Shown: positions 55,166 to 64,000 of the stretch, in pieces
How the letters are laid out: each line of letters starts with the position of its first letter
Position numbering within the stretch: the first letter of the stretch is position 1
Assembly (NCBI GenBank): GCA_002049455.2
Contig: KV918909.1
Span: 62,001-126,000, forward strand
DNA from: Porphyra umbilicalis
Taxonomy: Eukaryota; Rhodophyta; Bangiophyceae; Bangiales; Bangiaceae
Length of the DNA: 64,000 nucleotides
Direction: 5' to 3'
Translations under genes and position numbers: made by a program
Notes under the pieces: generated by a model
Seen by the model: the letters and a program-made list of their open reading frames with translations, nothing else
Databases searched by the model: none
Told to the model about the DNA's origin: nothing

Positions 55166-56029
55166 GCTTCGTCGGCGTGTCGACCAATTGTACAGTTCAA
55201 AATTGCATGAGCGTTTCTGTTCAAAGTGCTCATGCAAGCCAGTATCAGGCTCGTCTGATTGGTTCAAAGTCAGGATCGGACGTATTTTTCAGATTATTTT
55301 CATGAGCACCAGCGGCCGCTGGCACGTCATTACCACAGCTGTCCTGCTTGGCGCGCATTTGGCTCGGATGCGTTCCTTGACGTGGTCCATGTCATTCCCA
55401 ATGAGGGTGTCACGAACGGGCTCAGCTGAAAGATGCGCAAGCTTCTTGGACCTCGCACCCAAACGGAGCCAGCACTGGCCCGGGTTGCAACAAATTGAGT
55501 GCCTGCGGCTTGGAAGCGACTCGGAGTGTAGAGAATCTGACGGCAGGCGCCTGAATGTGCGGGACAGCGGGAGCAAAGCTTGGCGTCCTGCAAGTGATCG
55601 CTCTCGTCGACGGCTTAGCCGCTGCGTCTTGCCAACGCTGCCTTGCATGATCCACCACTTCTCGTCGACCCCGCCACCGCCCCCTCCATATCCGCCCCCA
55701 ATCCACCCAGCGCCATCTTTTGAGCCCAACCCCGCCAGCTTCGTGGTTCCATGACGACCCTGGAGACACGTCGGCGCCTCGTGGAGATGTTGGTGCGTTA
55801 TAACAACCTCTATATCCCGTCATCACAACAAAGATGGTCCTCATTTGTAAGCGTCCGGACAAAGAGAACCATAGCCCACCATGCCCTAAAAACCCTCGCG
55901 CCGCCACGCCGCTGCGTCGCAAACAACCTCGGCGGCGGCGCCGAAGGCAGCGCCGCTACAGCCCGCGCGCAACAACGGCCTCGCCCTGCCCTCGACAGCA
56001 CCATCGGCCCCCGAGAATAGACAGCCCCC
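55166..56029. other. intergenic, no gene recognised
   Basis: A 234-codon plus frame (55050-55754) overlaps a similar minus frame; neither has motifs. Sequence turns GC-rich near 55900. Confidence 0.4.
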
Positions 56030-58150
56030 CCGCGCGGCCATGCCGCCGCTTTTCCACCGCCGCTGCGCCGCTGCCGCTGCGCCGCCGCACCGCCGCGGCG
56101 ACGCCGACCTGGTGCGCGGCGGCGATGGCGCGGAGACGATAGCACCGCTGCCTCAGCAGCGGCGGCCTCCGCATGCGGGTGCGGCGCCGGGGCGGGCTTT
56201 TTCAGCACGCGCCTCGCCGCCCCCGCCGCTCGGAAGCCCCCCCCCCCCGCCGACGACCGCACCAACAGCCTTCACGCACCAAATTCACACCCGTGCCGTC
56301 ACGCCGCCACCTTGCTGCCACCGCCTTCCCGCCGCCGCCGCGCCGCCGCACCGCCGCCTCACCGCTGACCTGGCGTGCCGCGGCGGCGGCGCGGCAATGG
56401 GCGCGCCAGAGCCGCGGCGGCAGCGGCCGCCGCATGCGGGTGCGGCGGCGCGGCGGGCTTCTTCAGCATCCACCCCGCCGCCGCCGTCGCCCGCAACCCC
56501 CCCCCTCCCGGCGACGACCGCACGGACAGCCCCCACACACCAAATGCCCCCCCGCGCCGCCGCGCCGCCGCCTTGCTGCCGCCTCCTTGCCGCCGCCGCC
56601 GCGCCTCCGCACCGCCGCCGCGCCGCCAACCAGGTATGCGGCGACGGCGGCGGGGCAACGATCGCGACGCCGCCATCGAGACGACAGCCGACGCATCTCG
56701 AGGGCTGCGGGGGGGCGGGCTTTTTCAGCACCCGTTTCGGCGCCGCCACCGCTCAGCCCCCCCCCCCCCCCCGCGGACGACATCACCAACCGCCCCCGCG
56801 CACCAACGGCCCCCCCGCGCCGCCTTGCCGCCGCCTTGCCACCGCCGCCTTGCCGCCGCCACCCTACCGCCGTTCCGCGCCGCCGCCGCGCAGCCGCGCC
56901 GCCGCCGCGCCGCCGACCTGGCGTGCGGCGGCGGCGGCGCGGCGGCGATAGTGCCGCCGCCGGGGCGGTGGCGGCCGCCGCATTCGGGCGCGGCGGCGGG
57001 GCGGGCATTTTCAGCACCCAACGCGCCGCCGTTGCCGCCCGGAAACCCTCGCCCCGACGCCGACGACCACACCGACAGCCCCCACGCACCAAAATCACCC
57101 CCTCGCCACCGCGCCGCCACCTCGCTGCCGCCATCTTGCCGCCGCCGCCGCGCCGCCGCACTGCCGCCGCGCCGCCGACCTGGCGTGCGGCGGCGGCGGC
57201 GCGGCTACGATCGTGTCGCCGCCGCTGCGGTGGGGGGCGCCGCAAGCTGGTTCGGCGGCGGGGCGGGCTTTTTCAGTTCCCACATCGCCGCCGCCGCCAC
57301 CCAAAAACCCCCCCCCCCACGCGGACGACCGCACCGACAGCCCCGACGCACTAAATTCACACCTGCGCTGCCGCGCCGCCCCCTTGCTGCCGCCGCTTCG
57401 CTGCCGCCGCTGCCACACCGCACGGCCGCCGCGTCGCCGACCTGATCTGCGGCGGCGGCGGCACCGCAGCGATCGCGCCGCCGCCCATGCCGCAGCGGCC
57501 GCCGCACGTCAGGTGCGGCGGCGGGGCGGGCTTTTACAGCACCTGCCCCGCCACCGCCGCCACCCGAAACCCCCCTCCCCCCCGGCGACGACCGTGCTGA
57601 CATCCCGCACGCACCAATGGCCCCGCTGCGTCGCCGCGCCGCCGCCTCGCCGCAGCCACCTTGCCGCCGCCACTCTGCCGCCGCCGCCGCGCCGCCGCCA
57701 CCGCGCTGCCGAACCGCCGCCGCGGCGCCGACCTGGTGTGCGGCGGCAGCGGCGCGGCGGCGATCGTGCCGCCGCCGCAGCGGTGCCGGCCGCCTCATGC
57801 GGGTGCGGCGGCAGGGCGGACTTTTTCAGCACCCACCCCGCCGCCGCCGCCGCCCGAAAACCGCCCCCGCCCCCGTCGACGACCGCACCAGCAACCCCCG
57901 CGCACCAACAGCCCCCCCGCTCTGCCGCGCCGCCGCCTTCCCGCCTCCGTTTTGCCGCCGCCGCCGCGCCGCCGCACGGCCGCCGCGCCGCCGACCTGGT
58001 CGGCAGCGGCGGCAGTGCGGCAGCGATCGGGCCGCCGCCACCGCCGCGGCGGCCGCCGCACGTCGGGTGTGGCGGCGGGGCGGGCTTCTACAGCACCCAC
58101 CCCGCCGCAGGCGCCGCCCGAACCCCCCCCCCCCCCCGCCGAGGACCGTA
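56030..58150. repeat. GC-rich tandem array, eight units of about 261-286 bp
   Basis: The marker GGGCGGGCTTTTTCAGCA, or a close variant, recurs near 56191, 56452, 56714, 57000, 57262, 57535, 57815 and 58079. Between markers the units are (GCC)n-rich with a short C run. Several unit lengths are not multiples of three, so no frame is preserved and the long frames in all six directions are compositional. The marker contains a splice-acceptor-like CTTTTTCAG. Confidence 0.75.
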
Positions 58151-58321
58151 CCAACAGCCCCCGGATGGTAACAACGGCGCCGACGCCGTCAGCCAGGGGC
58201 TTGCGACCTGTCTATCTCAAATTTGAGAGCAAATCGTCCACATTCAACATTTGACGCAGTCATCGGAGTTACACGAAAATCAGAAAAGTTATTGTTGAAA
58301 TATAAAGTCCCTCTGTTGCTT

Positions 58322-58365
58322 GCGTAGCGCTTGGCATCGGCCAAAATTGGGCAAACAGCAATATG
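58322..58365 (-). repeat. solitary family A terminal sequence, inverted
   Basis: Read on the minus strand, this is ATATTGCTGTTTGCCCAATT followed by TTGGCCGATGCCAAGCGC. It is the best-preserved copy of the family A end; its partner end is not evident. Confidence 0.55.
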
Positions 58366-59194
58366 TGTCCCGCTTATAAGGTACCCTGCTTTGTGAGTGA
58401 GCGCAACTCGATCGCTCCGGTGCGGGGCCCACCGCACTTGATGGCACTTGAAGTGATGATTCACAGCTGATCTGCGATCGAGTAATCCGCTGCCTCAAGT
58501 CTGTCAGAATTTGCCTACCTACCCCCCCAAGAACACCTCGTGAAGGACGGGGCACAAGTCTTGCCACGCCCTTCCGTGTCTCATTGCACCATTTATGATT
58601 AAAGTTCACGATCGAGCGTCATGAGCACCTCGGGTGGTTATCGTTTCGGAACAGATTGTCCAATCAGCTGTAAATTCTCACGTGGGCTACAAAGTGCTCC
58701 ACCCGGCTTTACAAGCGCACAATCGTCAGCTTTGGGTCGAATCCCATCAGAGCCCCATCAGGGCCCCATCACCCATCAGAGTGCTCAGATGATGGGCATT
58801 TCTGACCCACTTTTGATGTCCATCAACCATCATCAGCCGATGGAAATCCCGGCTCGGGCCTTGATGGGGCGTCCTGCCAGGTCCTCGTGCGCGCCCGTTT
58901 CAGTCTCGCGGCTTCGAGGCAAAGCTGCATTCTGCTGCCTAGTGATTGGCCGCGAGTCGCTGATCAAATCCTCTTGTGAGCGTTCTTCGGCCGTGACCTG
59001 TGCTTACTGTACGAGTTCCTGCACCTGCTTGAGCGCCTTTGCCGTCACCGCGGCACCGCTTGCTCTTTTCTGCTCTCCGTCGACCCCACCGCCTCCCCCG
59101 CCGTGCTTTCGTTGACCCCACACCCCCTATCTTCTCCCGCCCAACTCGTCTTCTGCACTTTTTTCTCTTCCCCCCCTCCACCGCGCTGCACGCA
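58366..59194. promoter_or_regulatory. intergenic with pyrimidine-rich tract before a gene start
   Basis: 58735-58850 repeats CCCATCAG/GATGGG words. 59085-59190 is a C/T-rich tract (CTTTTTTCTCTTCCCCCCCTC) ending a few bases before the ATG at 59195, a likely core promoter or 5' UTR. No TATA box identified. Confidence 0.4.
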
Positions 59195-59833
59195 ATGGAG
59201 GCCCGACGACTGGCGGCCTACGCCATTCGCTATCCGGGCCGGCCTGATTTGGCAGCGGCGGAAGCCTCGGACGCCCTGCTGAACTTCTTGCACCGCGAGT
59301 ACCCGCTGGTGGCGTGCCAGCCGCTTCTGCAGGAGCGCACGCGGGTGTGCATGATGGACAACCTGTTGGCGATGGACATTGTCATCACTATGATCGAAGA
59401 CCCCGACGAGCTGGGGAAGGTGCTTGCCCCCTTTTACGACGGCGTTGTTGACGTGGGCGGCATGCGTTCGGCTTTAGGTAGTTGGGTGCTCCACGAGCAG
59501 ATTGCAGCTGGCCACCGTGTTGGCTGGGTGCCGCGCGCCGTCGGGCTTATGTAAACGACTCTGTGCCTGATACCATCTTGTCTCCACTCTTTTTTTGTCC
59601 TGGATTGCAGCAGCGCGACCACCCACCGCACGGCGGTGGTAACACCCATGATGGAGGTGGGGCAGATGTGCAACACCAGACCGTGTCTGCCACAGCCAGC
59701 CACAACCTTACGTGGGGAGAGGGCTTGGAGCAATCGTTCGGTGGTCGCGTGCCCCTCGCAGCACTTTTCCACGTTTCTGCAGGTCCGCCGTCGCCTCTGC
59801 ACCGACGTGGACGGTCGCCGCCGCTGCTGTTAG
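59195..59833 (+). CDS. small two-exon gene of unknown function
   Basis: Exon 1 (59195-59550) starts MEARRLAAYAIRYPGR, and exon 2 (59611-59833) follows a 60-nt intron with donor GTAAAC and a strong acceptor (TTTTTTTGTCCTGGATTGCAG region). The phase 2 junction keeps the frame, giving about 192 residues. Exon 1 looks folded and helical (LLNFLHREYPLVACQPLL, MMDNLLAMDIVITMIEDP). Exon 2 is Arg/Cys-rich (VRRRLCTDVDGRRRCC). Unspliced, the protein would stop at the second codon of the intron. It converges on transposase copy 2, and whether it belongs to that element is unknown. Confidence 0.5.
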
Positions 59834-59975
59834 CCGACCCCGGCACATCCACCGGGAGCCAATCGATGCAAACCGCCGAGCGAAAGCTGCCCCACAGGGA
59901 AAGAAGCGTGGGGGCAGAAGACACGAAGGTAAGGAAAACCGTTTGGTATTCAAAGGCATTGCCGTCACACACTCA

Positions 59976-62900
59976 TCAAACGTCCCACGCGTAGAAGGCA
60001 TTGAGGTAAAAGCGCATTGCCATGCGCTCCTCGAGGGGTGCCCCCAGCCCTGCCGGCTCGGCGTCGTAACCACGGCGCGTCGCCAGGTCCCCAAAGTCGG
60101 GAACAGCCTGAGCTAACCTACGCACGGCGGATAACGGAACAGAGCAAAGCGAAACGTCCGATGCCCCCTCCTGCACGTGCCATTGCAGGTGCGTGCAGCC
60201 GCGGGCCTGCAGTGGGCACTGTGGGTCTTTGGGCAGAGGCCGTAGCACGCTGATAATGGCGTGGTCCCCGTCTTCGCGCCGTACGACGGCGCGCACTTGC
60301 CCGAGGCGTCGACCATCCGGTTGACCAGTGGGGTGAAAGAAGACATGGTCATACCACGGCGAACCGCGGTCATCCTCAGTTGCGTGGATACGCTGCTTGC
60401 GGACGCCGCCGCACTCAAAGCGCGCGGCAATGTCCACGCGCTTGGTGACGCGCACCTTGTCGTCGTCGGTCAGGCCGAGGACGGCGCCCACGTTCCGTAG
60501 CCCCGGCTGCTTGGCCAGGTCGCCCACCCGCACATTCGAGCGGTGGTACGGTGTCTTGCCTCGCACGACCCCACCCGCCTCCGCCGTAGCTCCCGTCGCG
60601 GTGCGCGCCGTTGCGCTACGTGCCGCGGCCGCAGCCGAGCCGCCGCCGGCCGTGGGTGTGTGGCCGAGGGACAGCGTCTCGGCCGTCACCATCCCGTTGG
60701 CCGCGACCCTGACGCGCTCCTCCTCCTGCCGCTCTGCGTGGGCGGCACGGCAGTCGTCGTCATCGACCGCATTCTGCTTCAATACCGCCCGTGCTCCGTG
60801 CGCGTGCCGGACCAGCTGCCGCGTGAACGTGTCAATCGACTTGTTGGTGCGCGTGTATTAGGGCTTGTCGTCTTTGTGGCCGCTCTCGTTTGCTGCCGTG
60901 TTCCCGTTTTGAATGTTGCCGTGTGCCCTGATCGCGTCGATCACGTGGCAGAGTAGCTCGTGCACTTTCGTGCTCAGCATCTTCCCCAGGATGGGGGTCA
61001 AGTAGTCCCGCACGAAGGCCGTCGCCTTGTTGCCAATGGCGATGCCCTCGGACAGCGTCATGTCCGGCCGGAGAGCGGTGGTGGTCTGCCCAGAGATCAT
61101 TGCGTACAGCTCCGCGTACTCCGCGAACATGGCCGTCACGGCCACGTGGATGGGGGTGTCGTTCCATGCGGCACGGTACGCGAGCCAGTCGAAGCGGCAG
61201 CCCTTGCCGACCTTGCCGACGTCTTCCTCCCCGTCCGCTTGGTACCCGTCCGCGTCGACAACCTCGGCGGCCGCGCCGGCCGCCACGCCGTCAACGCCAA
61301 TGAGCATGCCGTCATCGTCCGTGTCGCCGCCTGTCGAGGCTTCGAGAGCGGCCAGCACGGGGCCAAAGAGCTTCACCGCGGCGAAGGGGAAGTCAGCCAC
61401 CGCGTTGCGCTGCTCCCTGGCCGTAAAAGTCGCCTGTTTCTCCTTTGCTGGAACAAAGTAGCTGGGGTGGACAAAGATAGAGAGGGGGGGAGCCACCTCA
61501 TGGGTAACACGATGTGACAGGAAGCGCGTGCGGTCAGTACTACGGTTCCACACGCGAGGCTGAAGGAAAGTGCAATCACCCACCCACTGACATCAAGCAG
61601 TGGAAGACGCCGGAACTCACCCTGGTGCAATCTTGCTCGCCCTGCTCCGGCGATGCATGTGCTTGAACCTGTTGTTTCCCGAGCGCCGGGTGGCGGCATC
61701 GGAGACCGCCAACGGCTTGTGCGGGGCGCACATGTAGGGAAACACGGCAATGAGGCGGTGCATCATCATCCTGGTCACGCCTAAGTCCAACACCTGCAGG
61801 TGTACCAGTGCCGGCCAAGGGTCGAGGAGCAAAAGAAATGTATCGAGGGTCAGCAAACGCCTCACCGACCGAAACAGAAGAGAACACCGGGTCAGAAGCG
61901 GGCGAGCTCCATAGGACAACCTAAGAGAAAGGAGTGCGAGAAAACATACGTGCAGGATATCAAAGCCGATCATCCGGTACAAGAAGCGAGGCGGGGTGCC
62001 GAGTCCCGCAGTCCCTGCCAGCGCCGGCACCGAGCTGGACGTGCTGCCCACCGCCTCGAGCGCCACGCGCCGCCTCTTGAGGCGCTGCCGGCGGTGGTGC
62101 TCAACCGCCTCGACTTGGTTGTCGAGCGAGTCCACAACAATTCGGTCGTCGGCTGTCAGCGACGTCCCGAGGTCGGCGTGTGTCACCGTGCACGTGCTAC
62201 AGGGCAGCTCGCACTGTCCGGCCTTAAGGCAGAGCACCGCGCGCTCCTCTGGGCGGTCTGCCAGGTATAGCAAGACGCGTGTGAAGGCGCGCACGATGCG
62301 CCTCCCCAGGCGCACCTTGATACCCGAGTGGCTGAAGGCAATAAACTCCCTGAAGGCGGCGTAAAGCGTACGCTGCAGCACCCCGCACCGCCTCATGCGG
62401 GCCCGGTCGTCGGCGACCGGCTCCTGTAGCTTGCGCACCAGCGAAACGTACGCCACCGTCACCCACACCACGTCCCCCTGGATATTTACAACCCGGATCC
62501 TGACTGGGTACAACTTGTGCGCTGTGAGAAGCAAGGGGCACGGTGCGAAGCGACACACGCAGCAGAGAACGGTTAGGCCATGAACAGCAATACAAAAACG
62601 GCACCGCTGTCGAGTCACATCCGCAATCGAGCTCCCTAGACGGCCACTCTGCAGTCCCTGCTCTCCTCCACACCGCACGTCACTTACCACCCGACCATGA
62701 AAGCCGGCTACTGTCACTGTAGATGTGGATTCCCAGAACCGCATTGTTGACGCGCCCCCCACTCATCACCTCCGCCTCGTACTCTCGGAAGACGTCCCCG
62801 TCCATCGGGGATTCCCGCCGGTCGCTCGCCGGTGCTGGCGCGGAGCCGCCGCTCCACCAATGCATGGTGTGCTGCTCGGTCGAGCCCACCAGGTCCCGCA

Positions 62901-63747
62901 CGACCCCCATCACAGACCGAAAGTACGCCTCGTACTGTGCACCGTCCTCCTCGAGCACCACCTTTCTCCACCCCGCGTGGTTTACGGCAGCGTCCAGGTC
63001 GTCCGCCATGGCGTTGCGGAACTCGTTGGCGTTCTCGAACGCGTCGCGCAGCGTCTTGTTGTGACCGTCATCGGTCGGCATCCCCGGCTGGGTGCGGTCC
63101 CACACGTCCAGGAAGGTGAAGAGGTGCTCCTGCTCCCGCAGCGACAGCCCCGCGCCGCCGACGCTCAGCACAAAGTTTTGGAGGGCGCGCAACCGACACG
63201 AGTTAAACCTTCCCGTGTGGGGACGCTTGCGGCGGAATTCGGCGAGCGGTGTCGACCGCTGCACGTCCTGCATCTCCTCATAGAGAGCCCTGATGTGCGT
63301 GGCGACCGAGGAGTAGGAGTACTCGGGCGCCATCGTCGCGGCCTCGGCGCCCTGGCTGGCGACTGGGGCGCCGTCCGTCGGAATCGCCGTGCGCGTCATT
63401 TCGTACAGCGCGCGGAGCTCCGCCTCCATGGCGGCCGAGCCCGTTGAGAAGTTGGATGCGTCCGACTGCTCGCCGCCGTCCGACAGGGGGGGCGACTCGC
63501 CCGACACGTCGCCCCCGGTTGGCGCAGCAGCTGCACTACCGACGTGTTGCGCGGGACCGCTGTTGTTGTGCGCGGGCCCTCCATCGTCAGCCTCCGCACG
63601 CGGCCGCTTCAAGCCGACAGGGAGGCCGTCGCCGCCGGCTCCGTGATGGGCGCTCCGCTGGTGCACCCGCAGTCCAGCAAGAACGAAAGTCTTGAAACCA
63701 CAGTGGCATTCGACCGCCTTGCGGGCGGGTGGGCGCACATAAGACAT
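59976..63747 (-). pseudogene. Plavaka/TNP2-like DDE transposase, copy 2, one internal stop
   Basis: Coding segments 63747-62688, 62521-61950, 61793-61621 and 61461-59976 have the same phases (1, 0, 2) as copy 1 and an identical 173-nt third segment, giving 1096 codons. An N-terminal finger (C14, C16, H29, H34) precedes IYSDSSRLSWSG (D about 345), LYLADRPEE (D about 442) with CSTC, FDILHVLDLGVTR across the second intron, and ANESGHKDDK...YTRTNK (E about 794). A TAA at 60858-60860 (codon 803) falls just after the catalytic Glu. The frame continues past it to a C-terminus (RFYLNAFYAWDV) matching copy 1 (RFFVNSFHPW). A truncated product would lose about 290 residues. The stop could also be a sequencing error. 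Start chosen by comparison with copy 1; an in-frame start at 63810 is possible. Confidence 0.8.
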
Positions 63748-64000
63748 TGCGGGTGCCCGCTGGGTCCAAGAAAGAACAGAGGCAGAAGAACCGGGTGAAG
63801 CACGGGGCATACAGTGTTAGGTCAGCTCCAACACCACACAGCAGTGAAGTCATTGGCGCACCAACCCAGTCAAAAGCACCGCGAAGCAGACCCTCTCCCA
63901 GCGATCACGCCCACAGTGCAACCACGAAACACCTACCACTACCAAGATGACACGGCGACGCAATAGACGCAAGCTGCGGGCGAGAAGTGGGTGCCACCAG
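63748..64000. other. upstream region of transposase copy 2
   Basis: Short unique sequence to the window edge; no terminal repeat or second gene recognised. Confidence 0.4.

Noticed and set aside
55050..55754. A 234-codon plus-strand ORF
   Set aside because: It overlaps an equally long minus frame, contains a MITE end, and has no recognisable motif.
56173..58254. Several 300-390-codon frames in the GC-rich array
   Set aside because: Unit lengths are not consistently multiples of three, so no frame is conserved from unit to unit.
1..64000. Bacterial or plasmid origin suggested by an IS630-like gene
   Set aside because: Consistent introns, the JmjC domain, MITEs and satellite DNA show a eukaryotic nuclear genome. 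IS630/Tc1 enzymes are common in eukaryotes.
1..64000. tRNA or rRNA genes
   Set aside because: I looked for the conserved T-loop (GGTTCGAATCC-type) and rRNA core phrases and found none. A dedicated covariance-model search would be needed to exclude them.

Overview
The window is nuclear DNA of a GC-rich eukaryote. The genes have GT-AG introns of about 60-235 nt with pyrimidine-rich acceptors, some with CTAAC-like branch sites. There are no operons or Shine-Dalgarno patterns. Nearly everything is transposon-derived or satellite DNA, as in pericentromeric, subtelomeric or other heterochromatic regions. I cannot name the species: a GC-rich alga (for example a red alga) or another protist would fit, but no sequence here proves it. 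I recognised no rRNA, tRNA or CRISPR array.

Layout. 0-2 kb: two small inverted-repeat elements (MITEs). 3.0-7.0 kb (-): a five-exon Plavaka/TNP2-like DDE transposase, apparently intact. 9.2-13.1 kb: a tandem repeat leading into a three-exon gene of unknown function. 14.9-16.3 kb: a GC-rich possible CDS. 17-22.7 kb: a nest of TIR-bearing elements (hAT-like, pogo-like, Harbinger-like), a C-rich microsatellite block and inverted repeat fragments. 24.1-25.3 kb (-): an unknown gene. 26.1-32.1 kb: hairpin-bearing leader repeats, then a large gene with a possible Ulp1-like domain and a coding minisatellite that runs on into a frame-broken tail. 32.2-33.8 kb: a JmjC gene broken by one stop codon. 34.3-37.0 kb (-): a decayed TNP2-type transposase of another lineage. 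39.0-40.5 kb: a cysteine-rich multi-exon gene. 40.9-41.9 kb (-): an IS630/Tc1-like transposase. 43.0-50.5 kb: about 43 copies of a 174-bp satellite, followed at 50.9-51.9 kb by a 123-bp array with a dimeric (246-bp) organisation. 52.7-58.4 kb: MITEs, a long imperfect hairpin and a GC-rich 260-285-bp repeat array. 59.2-64 kb: a small two-exon gene converging on a second Plavaka-like transposase whose gene has one internal stop.

How it fits together: the two Plavaka-like genes are strongly diverged but share all four intron positions and phases, so they are two members of one old intron-bearing transposon family. Three of the large genes (starts near 7.0, 10.2 and 26.8 kb) have tandem repeats just upstream. 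Pyrimidine-rich tracts recur before likely gene starts. The 174-bp satellite is homogeneous at its core and divergent at its edges, which makes it the best candidate in the window for a structural chromosome element such as a centromeric satellite.
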